Shown: positions 1 through 9,796, counted from the first letter of the stretch. The stretch: DNA of 24,340 bases from Gamarada debralockiae (GCA_002803225.1 NXFV01000013.1:1-24340), one strand, 5' to 3'. The notes: a model not told the origin generated them from the letters alone. Program-made: numbers and translations.

Positions 1-2
1 TA

Positions 3-302
3 CGGGGACGTGGAGAGATAGTGAGTTTGTTACTCGATAAGGGAGCAGACATCAATATCCAAGGAGGCTATTACGGCAGCGCACTGCAAGCAGCATGCTG
101 TCATGGAAATGGAGCAATAGTGAGGGTGCTAATTGAAAATGGTGCGGATGTCAATATCAAAGGAGGAGCATACGGCACCGCACTAGAGGCAGCATGCGCC
201 AAAGACAATGTGCTCATGGGGCGGCTACTGCTTGAGAAGGGTGCCGATGGAAATGCTCTAGGAGGGAGTATTGGCAGCGCTTTTCGTGCGGCTTTGATGT
301 GA
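3..302 (+). CDS. Ankyrin-repeat protein, C-terminal fragment (5' end outside window)
   Basis: The reading frame is open from the left window edge to a TGA at 300-302. It encodes about three ankyrin repeats of the fungal type, each with a GG-x-YG-x-AL-x-AA turn, an IV-x-x-LL helix and a KGAD(V/I)N loop (for example KGADINIQGG and NGADVNIKGG). Such arrays commonly form the C-terminal sensor of fungal NACHT/NB-ARC (NLR-like) or patatin/ankyrin proteins, but the N-terminal domains lie outside the window, so the class is unknown. Position 21 is a GTG codon inside the repeat array, not a start. After the TGA the same frame stays open for about 40 codons to a TAA at 420-422 and reads like another repeat half (PLAHLLLMHG). 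The TGA may therefore be a premature stop and the gene a pseudogene. The ankyrin call is firm; whether the gene is intact is uncertain. Confidence 0.85.
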   Translation, partial: RGRGEIVSLLLDKGADINIQGGYYGSALQAACCHGNGAIVRVLIENGADVNIKGGAYGTALEAACAKDNVLMGRLLLEKGADGNALGGSIGSAFRAALM

Positions 303-422
303 TGCACGACACTCAATGGTAACCGACCTCTTGCGCACCTGCTCCTGATGCACGGCGAAGAAGACGAGGAAAGGATGAAGGCTTTGCGTGCTGGTTACTC
401 GCGTACTGGCCAGGAACGTTAA
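303..422 (+). pseudogene. Possible read-through tail of the ankyrin gene after an in-frame TGA
   Basis: The 39 codons following the TGA at 300-302 are open in the same frame until TAA at 420-422. They contain an ankyrin-like helix (PLAHLLLMHG), then an acidic-to-basic tail (EEDEERMKALRAG). This looks like the natural C-terminus of the array separated by one nonsense codon. TGA is one C-to-T step from CGA (Arg). It could also be chance open sequence in a 3' UTR, because 40 codons is short. Confidence 0.45.
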
Positions 423-1293
423 AGAGGCGACAGTTCAGCAGCCCCCAGACTGTCTTGAAAGTGAGTTCAACTTCAACTTGGACATTCACGTATCGTACAA
501 ACTGTAGCACAGTTATAATAAATATATAGTCTCCGACTTAAAGTTCTATGCCTCAGAGGTTAAGCCCGAAATAGAGCGAACAGCTAAGTCCACGTGGACG
601 GTAGATGGAAGTCGAACTTCGACTTGGCTGGCCTTAAAATGACCAGCGGCTGTGTTGATGACCAAGAACAGGAATTGTATGGATGCGTAAAACACAGGAT
701 AGAGTTAGTCGAGTCATTTTCCTTCCGGTCGCTGACTCTAGTCCACTAATCAAACTTCTATTGCTCAACCTGGCTGGACGAGCGAAGTGGACGATACAGA
801 TGGGTGTTGGCGTAGAGACATATTGAAGCCAGGTTGAAATCACTCCCTCACTCGAAGGAAGCGATTTGGTATCGTTTATGACAGATCCAATGGGATATGA
901 TTCACAACCGCCCTACTCTCTCTGAGCGCGCGCCCTTTCACTGAGATGGTTAAACTTAAAGTACGAGAAAACCGTTCTATTGAGTGCTTTCTCGCAAATC
1001 ACGAACTAACTAACTGAAAACGAACGAACGCCACCTATCAAAACACTCCATACGACACACAGCCCCTCCCACAACCCAAACTGCCGCAGGAAACGAGCCC
1101 AGAGCGCCCATTATCACAAACAAGATCGATCGAACGGTCTTCCGGCATTCATTCAACACCCATGGTGCATGCATGCCTTATTCCATCCGTCCAACTCTCC
1201 CGCAGGAAGCACCTTTCCCAAACACCACCCCACCATCCGATGATACATGAGTAGAGAAAAGCTCCCACAATGCATGACTTCCCTGCCCTGGAA
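423..1293. other. Intergenic region with small perfect palindromes
   Basis: No coding frame here is convincing. It separates the ankyrin gene from the 3' end of CCR4 and should hold both 3' UTRs. Visible structures are a 12-bp palindrome centred on CACGTG (588-599), a 17-nt palindrome with one central base (609-625), and an 11-bp inverted repeat (765-775 with 827-837). About 1000-1290 is C-rich on the plus strand and probably includes the CCR4 3' UTR. Confidence 0.5.
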
Positions 1294-3679
1294 TTAGTTA
1301 TCCCGATCTCTCCGGCCGCGGTCGTTCCGACTGCTGGAAGGTCCAAAGTCAGGCTCGGGGTGCGTCTTCTTCTCCTTTCTGCCCTTGACGGAGAACTCCG
1401 CAAGTAGTGAAAGATGATCGCTGGGGAAGTGGTAATTGGGGAAACCGGGCACTCGTTTGATGTACTCCTGATCCACACCTGACAGCAAGGAGGTCACCTC
1501 CAGCGTGTTTGTCGAGTACCAGATATGATCGACGATACCTTGGAAGCCAGGAGTGTAGTTGGTGAAGGCCAAAGCATCAGAGGTGCCGTCTAGAATGGTG
1601 TAAGCGGATCGTAAAGAGAAGGGATGTTCAATTCCATCTCGAGTAAAGTTTCCGTACGAGTGGCCAGCCAGTTCTTTGTGATCTGGCGCCACTCGGCCGG
1701 TGGATAGAAGTTCGCACACGGCGGAGTCGGCAGTCGAGTTGAGATCGCAACACAAGAGCAAGGGTATTTGAGTGGCGCTTGTGTACTCCATTGACGGTGC
1801 AGGCTCTAGAGCCTCGGCCGGGGTATCCGAGTTCGTGTCTTCTGATAAGGTGTATGGCTTCTTGTCTTTACATGCAGGCATTCTGGCATATCTCTCGGCT
1901 TCTTTTTTGATGAATTCCATCACAATGGCAATCTGAATCAGCTTGACATCCGCGAATGCCGGATCCCAGAAAAGATGATTGTTCACCACGATGAATCGAG
2001 CCCCAGTTTGCCTATTCTCGAAGAACGTAATGACTGCAATGTGATCTCTTGGCATGACACGGTTGAAAATATCGTGCTGGTTCTTCATATCAGGTCTGTT
2101 GATGGCGATGTTTGCGATATCGATGATTTGCTTGTCCAGGAGAATGTACTTGCTTCCCTTGTAGAATGTTGCACAGCCATCTACGTACTTGGCATCTTTT
2201 TCTGACATGGTTTTCGATCGAGGTCTCGGCCAGTAAACGCCTTTGTAGTCCGCATAAGCCAGTTTCATGCTGAAGAACTCTTTGAAGTTCTCATTATCGA
2301 CCTCCTGCAGACAGACAATATCCGCATCCTGGGTTGTAATCTCCTGTAGGATCTGCTCTTTCCGGTAATCCCACGCCAACGCTCCAGATGGTGTGTAGCC
2401 ATACTGCTGGGGGGTAGCAGCCTTTTCGCAAAGGATGTTGTATGAGAAGACTTTAAATCGTTCTTGATTTGTGGAAGAAGAGATTCCTTCTGAGAGGTCG
2501 AGAATTGCTCGTGGTGCGGGTGGAAGAGGAACTGGATTCCATTAGCAAAAGCGATAGAGCATGCATTCCGTTGATGATTTACTTACCAGGCGCATTTTCG
2601 CGGAGTTGGTGAATGAGAGCCTTCGTGCCTCTCTCCATAATCTCTGTCCTGATTTCCGGATCCAGACCACGGTTTCCTTCAATTCCAAGCATTTCCAGCT
2701 GATGCAGCGACCCAAGTTCGTTCGGTAATGTGGTGAGATGGTTATCAAATAGGAGAAGGTTTTTGAGGTATACACACATGCCCAACTCGGGAGGTAAATC
2801 CTTCAATTGATTGTTCGAAGCATCGAGATGCCGTAACGCCCGTAATTGACCAATAGCAGCAGGTAGCTGCGTGATTTTGTTCGATGCCACATATATTTCA
2901 GTTAGAAAGGTGTAATTGAAGAGAGCTGTTGAGAGTACCCGGAGGCCCTGGCCGCTGAGATCCATGTTGTTCCAATCTTGACGCTTGACATACGAATCCA
3001 GATTCGACGGTCTGCCACGATCCTCCGTATCTCCGTCTTGCGCAGTAGTCGTGGTGGTGGGTGGTGCGGCAGTTATTCCACGATTCTCCCCCGCCTTGAT
3101 TCGAGCGTAGTGGTGAGGAGCATGTTGATCTATCATGGCGGAGTGTGCATCCAACGACGCCTTGTGTTGCTTCAATTGCTCTGCCCAATGCTCGTTGATT
3201 TGCTGAGCCTGTCCCCCATGCGTACTTCCTGTATGCCCGTTCTGCAGACTCTGGGGTGTGAAGCTTGGCGTCGAGCTTGTCAGACCTCCGGAGTAGCTGG
3301 GGTGGTGACCCAGTACTGAACCATTTGTAGTGTGCGCGTTATGGTCCTGTTGAATATTCGCATGGTGTTGAGCGTGCTGCGTATTTGCATGTTGAAAGTT
3401 GTAAATCCCCGCCATTGGAGGCATCCCTCCACGACCAGGTCCTCCATTTACTCGGCCATGCTGCCCTTGATGCTGGCCCTGGTTGTACATACCGTATAGG
3501 CTTTGCGCGGGGGAATGAGAATCTGGAGATCGAGAAGGTGAAGGGGTGTCGGTGCTGAAGGATCTGATGTTATCGGGCGGCGTGCTGGCGCGAAGTATTT
3601 GGTGTCTTGGATGAACTGGCTGTGTTTGAAAATAGTAGTTCCCAGCGCTCTGCTGTGGGTATCTGTAACCATCTGCCAT
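1294..3679 (-). CDS. CCR4: CCR4 poly(A)-specific deadenylase (CCR4-NOT catalytic subunit), 2 exons
   Basis: Exon 1 is 3679-2587, the intron 2586-2532 (55 bp, GTAAGT donor, CTAAT branch-like site, CCAG acceptor), and exon 2 2531-1294; the product is 776 aa. The start is fixed by an in-frame TAG directly upstream of the ATG. Residues 1-235 are Gln/His/Pro-rich and probably disordered. About 238-340 are leucine-rich repeats (LPAAIGQL, LPPELG, LPNELGSL), which in yeast dock CCR4 onto CAF1/POP2. About 389-750 form the endonuclease/exonuclease/phosphatase nuclease fold. Its signature residues are all present: E441 in LQEVD, H550 in NNHLFWD, D627 and N629 in CDLNS, D699/H700 in VDHIWY, and D736/H737 in PSDHLSL. 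The basic tail (GRKEKK...RGRRDRDN) is unstructured. The enzyme shortens mRNA poly(A) tails in the cytoplasm. The length and LRR-nuclease order match fungal CCR4, and the LRR excludes other family members such as Ngl-type nucleases. It is transcribed divergently from the methyltransferase gene. Confidence 0.96.
2532..2586 (-). other. CCR4: Intron of CCR4, between the LRR and nuclease domains
   Basis: A 55-bp phase-1 intron on the minus strand. The donor GTAAGT is at 2586-2581 and the acceptor CAG ends at 2532, with a TGCTAATG branch-like motif about 10 nt before the acceptor. Removing it joins ENAP to VPLPPAP across a split Val codon and keeps one frame from residue 1 to 776. Without splicing, translation ends two codons into the intron. 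Confidence 0.93.
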
Positions 3680-5967
3680 CTAATTCCGCCGCAGATGAAT
3701 CGAGGGGCGGCGCCGGCTCAGAAAGAGCGCAAGCCGTGGAGGTGTATGGGGTAACCCGGGGGAGGTTTAGGTGGGTGATTTGGAGAGCGGGGATCGAATC
3801 CTTCTTCGTTGGCACATAGGTCTGTTGTATGTATCTTCTGGGCATCTACCACGATTCAAAGGCTGAATTGCGCAGTGTTGGGCGCTCGAAGAGAGATTGT
3901 ACCCCCAACAGCAGGACGATGGTGGTTCTGTTGGCCGGATGCGATTTGTGGGGGCTTGGAGACCGGGGGTAGCTGGCTGGTAACGTTTCCGAAAATTAGA
4001 ATGTCTCTGCAAGTAGAGCGGCAGTTGTCAAGGAAGAAGCTGCTCGTCGGTTCGCACAGTGTAAGCTCGAGATCTCATGAACAAAGTCGTGGCGAGTTTG
4101 AGTTAGGAGAAGTTTTGTGGTAGGAACAGATGCGCGAGGTTCGTACCTTGCGGTGGTGGAAGACGCGTGAATCTCAAGGTAACTGGGAGGCTTTGGCCTT
4201 TCGTCGAGCAAATCAATTGTGGTTGTGTTGCTGTTCTTTGAATTGCGAGTTGTCTTGTGAGGTCCACAGCAAGCTTCAATGTACCTGGCGATTGTCGGCG
4301 GCTGGGTCGCGCTAGAGTAAAGCATCACGTGGCTTATAAGCGAAAGTCTTACCAAAACCCCAGCATCAAAGAGCTTCTACAAGAAACGAAGTACAAAGTA
4401 ACGCAGGGTTGAGGTATCAGCCAAGATTATATTTCAAAGATTGGTTGGTTATGTTCTGTTCTTTCCGATGTTGAGGTCAACACATTTCGAGGGCAGGAAT
4501 CTAAGGAGCCATCATTCTACAAACTCGTTGCCATTCTTATGATTTTGTTTGTTCAACCAAGTACCAAGTACATGTGCAGGCACAAATTTCAATCACTCTT
4601 CCAATGATATCTCCTGGAACCAGAAAGGATCGTCGAAGAGATATCTGTTCAAAGGTTCATACACGTCTCATACCATCCAGAACGTCACAAGTGCTCCAAA
4701 ATATGCCGTCGAGGCCACGTAGTGCCGTAAAGTTGGTTCCCTCTGCCGTAGTACCACTACCTTCCAGAACGTCTCGCCGCAGTTGGAACATTTGTTTCAT
4801 TTAGGACAAAGGTAGGATCTTAAGCAAGCAACCATTACCACTGGACTCGGGGCCTGGGACCGGAATCGGGGTTTCGAACACGGACGAGATTCATCCTTCT
4901 TGGGGGCCATGATATCAGATATCAGTGGGGGCTTCGACTGCAGACGCCATTCTGATGAAAGAGGCTTTGAAACATCAGCCATCGGATATCCACCCCATCT
5001 CAAATTTAACATAGAGCTGAAAGGAACAAATCTGGTGGTCTCTGAGAACAAGCGAAGACCCCTACTTCATTTATTGCGGACGTGGAGTCTCAGGGGGCCG
5101 AAGTCGACTGCTTCGGGGCCGAAAATGGTGTCATGCATCGGAGAAACATTGAGCAGCACCAATCGCCTCGAAAATCGGGTCGGCTTGATATCGAAAAGGG
5201 GCCATGGATTTTTTCGGAACCTGCCTTTGAATCCTATGCCGGGGTTTGGTAGGTTCACAACTGAGTAATCGAGGCGGGGAAAGGGTGAAGAATGAGACTC
5301 GTCTCCCTGTCTCCCCTCCCGTCTGGAGGACAACGCGACTTGCAGTAACCCGGGCAGAGATTAAATCCTACAGATGGAGAATAATTCATGTAGCTTCCCC
5401 GGACCAGAATTTGCACGGCATCCCTCATCCCATGAATCCATGAATCATAGGTTGGACTTGAGACCACTTCCGCTTATATCTTATTCCATGTCTAACAAGC
5501 TCCTGGCTAGGTACCGTAGCAACGTATAAGGCTGAGCTGCTGCTCCTGAAGGGCCGACCCTCAAGAAAAAGAAAGCGATCCCAACCCGACAAAATACACC
5601 CAATTGACAGACCATCTACTCTGTTCAAAAACCCCATACTCCTCTTCTTTCTTCCCTCTGGTCCGGGGTCGTATGTTCGATATCCAGATGCGGCCATTTA
5701 GCCCCGTCTGTCATCTCATGAAGCCCAAATCCAACCGAGTTGGTCACACATCCATGATCTTAGTACGTCGTTTCTGGTAACGAATATCATAAATTCACCA
5801 ATGCGGCAAAAAGCAAATGCTTCAATGTAGCATCTCTGCCCATCAAGTCGAGCCGTCATTTTACCTCGTGGACAAGCGGAGCTCCTTACTCCAGATTATC
5901 CCTTAGGCAAAACCGGTACCGAGGAACGAGACCCCGTGCTAAAGAGATCGACCCCTAGAGTGTCAAC
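3680..5967. promoter_or_regulatory. 2.3 kb divergent intergenic region between CCR4 and the methyltransferase gene
   Basis: I see no conserved protein on either strand. The short open frames have no recognisable domain and overlap one another. The left part must hold the CCR4 promoter and 5' leader, and the right part the promoter and 5' UTR of the methyltransferase gene. Only minor structures are visible, such as a 15-nt palindrome around GATATCAGATATC (about 4911-4923) and a short direct repeat CATGAATC (about 5430-5446). No tRNA or transposon was recognised. Confidence 0.5.
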
Positions 5968-7638
5968 ATGTCCGAAGCTGCCTTTTTCTACAACACCACA
6001 ACCCAACGACCTGACCGTCGAAAACGTCCTTCTGCACATACGAATATTTCCGTTCATTCGACCTCACAGCCTGTCAAGCCAATATTCGAGAGATCCAATT
6101 CGAACACGAATTCGAAACCCCAAAATTCATACTCCTCAAGTTCGAGTTCGAAGGACAGCAAAACCTCGCTCGCACTCGCCACTACATCTTCGAATCCAGC
6201 GTCACCAGACGGTGGGCAGTCTTCACAAGATCGTATGCTCTCAACACCTCTAGTAGATTACAAACACGCCGCAAACCAAACCACCAAAGGAAGAGCCCAA
6301 GCTCAACGAAAATCCTCCTCCACCTCGGGAACCAACTCCGATCGCACAAATGCTCTCCAGTCCGCAGAATCGCGGGCGGCGGCGGTTGCCGGAGGTGAGC
6401 AACCTGGCCGATCAAGTAGTATATCTAGCGGGACAGGTTCGAGTGGTCTCACAGCGGTAACATCGAGCGATCCTCCCTCCACAGACTTCCTTCTCTCACG
6501 CCCATTCTCGAAACGAAACGGACGACGATATCTGCGAGACACGACGTTGCCCTATCCTCTTCCCTGCGATCTCACCGAGCTTCACAGACAGACTCTACGA
6601 ACAATGCTATTATGCCAAGTTTTTAATGGGCCAGTTTGCTCGCCAGCATTCAACAACAAGCCTCCGAAACGTGTGTTGGAAGTGGCCTGCGGCACAGGAT
6701 TTTGGAGCGTGATGTGCCATCGCCATTTTTCGCAGCGGGGGTTTTCCTCGATTTCTTTCACTGGCATTGACATAGCGCCCCTTGCACCGCGCATGGACTC
6801 GGACGATGACATGAATTGGCGATTTGTGCAGCACGATCTACGGCGGATTCCTTTACCATTCCGCGACGAGGAGTTCAATTTGATTATGATCAAGGACTTG
6901 AGTATGGTGACGCCGACCACCGGCATGCAGCAGCAATTGATGGACGAATATTTACGAATCCTGAAACCAGGCGGCACGCTGGAGATATGGGACGGGGATC
7001 ACTCTTTGCGGATGCTGTTGCCGCATGCACCACCTTCGACTAGGGAGGATGATGATGATAGTGAGGATGAAGAGCAGGTACATACGAATGCAATGGGCAC
7101 ATATACATTAACGCCACAAACACCATTGGCGGCACCACAGAATCAGTTTCTGATGGATTACAATGTCTGGATTACAAAAGCGCTGGAAGCAAGAAAATTG
7201 ACGGCTATGCCCTGCACGATGATACGGCCCATGCTCCTTCAAGAAGCCGAAGACCTGGTCGACATAGACAACCGACGGCTAGCAATACCTCTAGGCGAAG
7301 TACGCTGGGAGCGTGAAGGAGTCGGCGGAGCTGTAACGCAGGGCTCAAATGGTGTGAGCACTCACGGCATATCCTCCAAGGGGAAAGCAAAAGAATCAGA
7401 TCGCAAGCTCCTGACAGTGGGGCAAGCGGCTCTGCGGAGAACGGCGCTCATGACTGTGGTGCAGATGATCGAGAGTCTGGAGCCATTGCTGCGCGAAGCT
7501 AGTGGCAAAGGCCAAGACGAGTGGGATCGCTGGCACGGCAATATGATGAACGACTTGCTAAAGTCGAATGGGACGTCCTGGGGCGAATGTTTAGAGGTCG
7601 GTGCATGGTGGGCTCGGAAGAAGAAGCCGCCGGTTTGA
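5968..7638 (+). CDS. Class I SAM-dependent methyltransferase (fungal, substrate unknown)
   Basis: A single-exon gene for 556 aa. The ATG is preceded by an in-frame TAG (5956-5958), so this start is safe. Residues 1-180 are Ser/Thr/Asn-rich and probably disordered, including a Ser run near 56-61. The Rossmann-fold core follows: motif I VLEVACGTGFW (about 236-246) for SAM binding, an acidic strand-2 end GIDIAP (about 266-271), a QHDLRRIPLPF segment (about 288-298) with FNLIMIKDLS, and LKPGGTLEIWDGDH (about 332-345). An acidic loop (360-369) and a helical C-terminal half with RTALMTVVQMIESLEPLL follow. The pattern is that of the broad UbiE/methyltransf_11-like group; the acceptor (protein, RNA, lipid or small molecule) cannot be read from sequence. 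No secondary-metabolite genes sit nearby, which argues mildly against a cluster tailoring role. The base composition gives no sign of transfer. Confidence 0.88.
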   Translation: MSEAAFFYNTTTQRPDRRKRPSAHTNISVHSTSQPVKPIFERSNSNTNSKPQNSYSSSSSSKDSKTSLALATTSSNPASPDGGQSSQDRMLSTPLVDYKHAANQTTKGRAQAQRKSSSTSGTNSDRTNALQSAESRAAAVAGGEQPGRSSSISSGTGSSGLTAVTSSDPPSTDFLLSRPFSKRNGRRYLRDTTLPYPLPCDLTELHRQTLRTMLLCQVFNGPVCSPAFNNKPPKRVLEVACGTGFWSVMCHRHFSQRGFSSISFTGIDIAPLAPRMDSDDDMNWRFVQHDLRRIPLPFRDEEFNLIMIKDLSMVTPTTGMQQQLMDEYLRILKPGGTLEIWDGDHSLRMLLPHAPPSTREDDDDSEDEEQVHTNAMGTYTLTPQTPLAAPQNQFLMDYNVWITKALEARKLTAMPCTMIRPMLLQEAEDLVDIDNRRLAIPLGEVRWEREGVGGAVTQGSNGVSTHGISSKGKAKESDRKLLTVGQAALRRTALMTVVQMIESLEPLLREASGKGQDEWDRWHGNMMNDLLKSNGTSWGECLEVGAWWARKKKPPV

Positions 7639-7865
7639 CCGGACCTCCGATGCTGGCGCGCATGGAGGTGAAGGTTCAGGCAGTGAGCCAAATGGATGGG
7701 AGGGTATTTATCCGGGTGGCATCACGCGCCACACTTCTACATATGTGTGGCGGCTTCCGCTCGATATTATTCCGGCTCGGGAGAGAAGTCTCCTTGTTGT
7801 ACAGATGCGGCGGGTCCGATGTCGTTGTAAAAAAAGGAATGAGGGAGGAGCATTGTGCATGGAGT

Positions 7866-8359
7866 TTATGTCTTGTCATATCGTTGGCGCAAGGTTCGAT
7901 ACCTTTTCAGATAATACCTAGATACCCTCATCGTCAGCATCTTCTTGTGGATGGATATAAAAGTCAACAATTTCCTCCAATATATATGGTCCTTGCTGTG
8001 CAATCGAAATCGGTGTGTAACTGACAGTGCTTCGATTTCTGCGCGCGTTAGTTGTTGGCTACGTTCTCTGGCCCGAATAAACCTACCCTTCTTCACAAAC
8101 TTTGCTCTTTCAATGCCCTTCCGTATTTCTGCCTCGTCTGTCATCGAAGCATTACTGATGAATGCCTTGTGTAACCGCGGTTGGAAGTAATCGTAACCCA
8201 GAGGATACGCTTTTCCTAGATTCAAGAGCTCTGCGGACACATAACCGTTAGCAACGCCGATCCAACGCTTTGGATAGGTGTGTCAATGAGTAAGGAAAGA
8301 GAAGAGCTACCCTTGTAGATGTTGATGACCTCTCGTCGCAGAACAGGATTGGCTGCCAT
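7866..8359 (-). CDS. LYR-family protein, ETFRF1/LYRM5-like mitochondrial factor, 4 exons with a 13-nt microexon
   Basis: Exons are 8359-8311, 8230-8087, 8038-8026 (13 nt) and 7917-7866, giving 85 aa. Introns are 8310-8231, 8086-8039 and 8025-7918. Each has GT...AG ends (donors GTAGCT, GTAGGT, GTCAGT) and a branch-like CTAAC, CTAAC or CTGAC. The joined protein keeps the whole family pattern: [13 protein letters not shown] near the N-terminus (I-Y-K in place of L-Y-R), then [32 protein letters not shown], and the C-terminal [13 protein letters not shown]. From memory, human LYRM5/ETFRF1 (about 90 aa) has the same order (LYK, YPKGADYF, EFVMKELEAL, YRAMKQRY) and acts in the mitochondrial matrix on electron-transfer flavoprotein. 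No ATG lies in frame between the start and the upstream stop. The gene converges with the methyltransferase gene (227 bp apart) and diverges from the thioesterase-like gene. Confidence 0.9.
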
Positions 8360-8710
8360 CTTCAAATGCAGAATCCCTTTTCTGCTGAGCTTCAATTGCC
8401 CTGGATTTGGAAACCTCCTTTGTGCTGCCAAGCCGAGTGCTTCTAATGAAGTCTCACAGCCAACGCAAGCAATCTGCAGCTTGGCTTCGTTCGTCTTGAG
8501 TCAAAAAAAACAGCTAAATCTTCCCGCCGAAATCGAGGACAGAATGCTTGAGCTGTTTAATCCCGCCATCATTCCCGGGAAGCCGAAGCGGCCGCAATTC
8601 CGAATCGCGGGGCTGGACCGAGCTCATTGATTACTTTTCGACATCTCCAATTTGAACTTAACTTCCTTTCCTCCTAATTACCCTCTACTTTCCAAAATTT
8701 CTAACTGAAA
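8360..8710. promoter_or_regulatory. Shared divergent promoter region of the LYR gene and the thioesterase-like gene
   Basis: Only 351 bp separate the two start codons, so both 5' UTRs and promoters must lie here. It has an A8 run (near 8503-8510) and pyrimidine-rich plus-strand sequence just before 8711 (TTTCCTCC...CCTCTACTTTCC), common near fungal transcription starts. No specific factor site can be assigned. Co-regulation of two mitochondrial-metabolism genes is inference. Confidence 0.5.
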
Positions 8711-9796
8711 ATGCCTCCTCGGCCTCCTGTCGTCTTTTCCCTCTCCAAATCCCAAATTCCCCGCAGACTCAATTCCATCCGAACTTTCTCAACGACCCAA
8801 CCTCGAAAACAAGAAGTTCCTGCACCTCCCCCCGATGCGCCGAATGCACGCTGGCTCTCACAAACTAAAGCACGGATAGGGAAATGTATAATATTCGGTT
8901 TGAATCAGGAGCAGACACAAAAAGCAGGGAGCGTGCTGAAAGCTCTTGGCAGTGAATGGAGGGGCTTGGTTGCGGGGAGAGAAGGATTTCTGGTGGAGAG
9001 GGAAAGGGCTGGATTGTTGAGGCAGAAGGTCGTTTGGGGGGAAATGGACTGTATGGTTTGTTTGTTCCCCGTTATCCTTTTACTGTGGGATTTCTTGGGG
9101 AGTTCTAGGATTGAGGGAGTTGAATGAGAGAAGTGAAGGACACAGAGGGGACTGAGACGAATTGGGATGGATGTGAGTTAGAGGAGAGAAGCTGATGATT
9201 AAAACCACAGAACCACGTGAATAACGTTACCTACATACGATATGCAGAGAGCGCACGCGTAAACTGGGCATACAACTACGGCGTACATATCGATCCAAAG
9301 AATCGGACAAAGTGGAGTGAGTTATTGACGCCGAGGGGCGACGGGCTCATATTAAGGAGTATGAAGACTGATTATAAGTTTGTGCGTCGCGTTCCATTTC
9401 CAGCCAGTTAGCTTTGAGAATGAACGAAGGAGGGTATACTAACCCCACCAGCCTATGACCTGGCCCGACCACATATCCGTATTCCATAAACTGCGGTCCC
9501 TGCCTTCACCCTCCGACTCCTCTTTCATCCTGGATGTGATAATACTCTCTGAGTTGCACCAAAGGCCTGCTGCAAGGTGCGTTGAGGATATTGTTGTTTA
9601 TGATTATAGGAAAGGGAGGAAAACGGAGTTGAGACCTTTTATGATGGATGCTTTTCATGAGACTTGGGAGAAGCAGGAGGACGCGAAGAGGAAGATGTCA
9701 AGGAGGATTGAGGAGTTGGATGCTGTAGTGAGGGAGTTGGAGAAAGGGAGTTGGGATCGTGAGGGGGCGGTGGAGGATATGGGGAGTGCGAGATAG
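8711..9796 (+). CDS. Mitochondrial hot-dog fold thioesterase-like protein, 3 exons
   Basis: Exons are 8711-9055, 9211-9381 and 9452-9796, giving 286 aa. Introns are 9056-9210 (GTTTGT...CACAG, CTGAT branch-like) and 9382-9451 (GTGCGT...CCAG, CTAAC branch-like), both phase 0. Residues 1-35 are rich in Arg, Ser and Pro and nearly free of acids (RRLNSIRTFSTTQPRK), as expected of a mitochondrial presequence. The 4-hydroxybenzoyl-CoA-thioesterase-type motif D-C-M-N-H-V-N-N-x-x-Y-x-R-Y-x-E (about 113-128) is formed only after the first intron is removed. Further hot-dog elements are ILRSMKTDYKFPMTWPDHISVFHKL across the second junction and an IVVYDYRKGRKTEL strand (about 219-232). Residues 240-270 form a charged helix (RRIEELDAVVRELEKG). 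The likely role is hydrolysis of an acyl-CoA or acyl-carrier thioester in mitochondria; the substrate is unknown. Confidence 0.87.

Noticed and set aside
1..10. TACGGGGACG at the window start, identical to the outer bases of the MITE arm at 14.9 kb
   Set aside because: The match stops after 10 bases and the sequence is in-frame ankyrin coding DNA, so it is most likely chance.
4911..4923. GATATCAGATATC palindrome in the CCR4/methyltransferase intergenic region
   Set aside because: It is short and isolated, with no second copy nearby; no binding factor can be named, so it was not listed as a regulatory site.
7521..8024. A 167-codon plus-strand frame across the end of the methyltransferase gene and the LYR gene
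   Set aside because: It overlaps two well-supported genes in another frame or strand, has no domain, and its start lies inside the methyltransferase coding sequence.
8360..8431. A longer LYR protein with a basic, presequence-like N-terminal extension beginning at 8431
   Set aside because: The codon at 8431 is TTG, not ATG, and no in-frame ATG exists between the upstream stop and 8359. The ATG at 8359 matches the usual family N-terminus.
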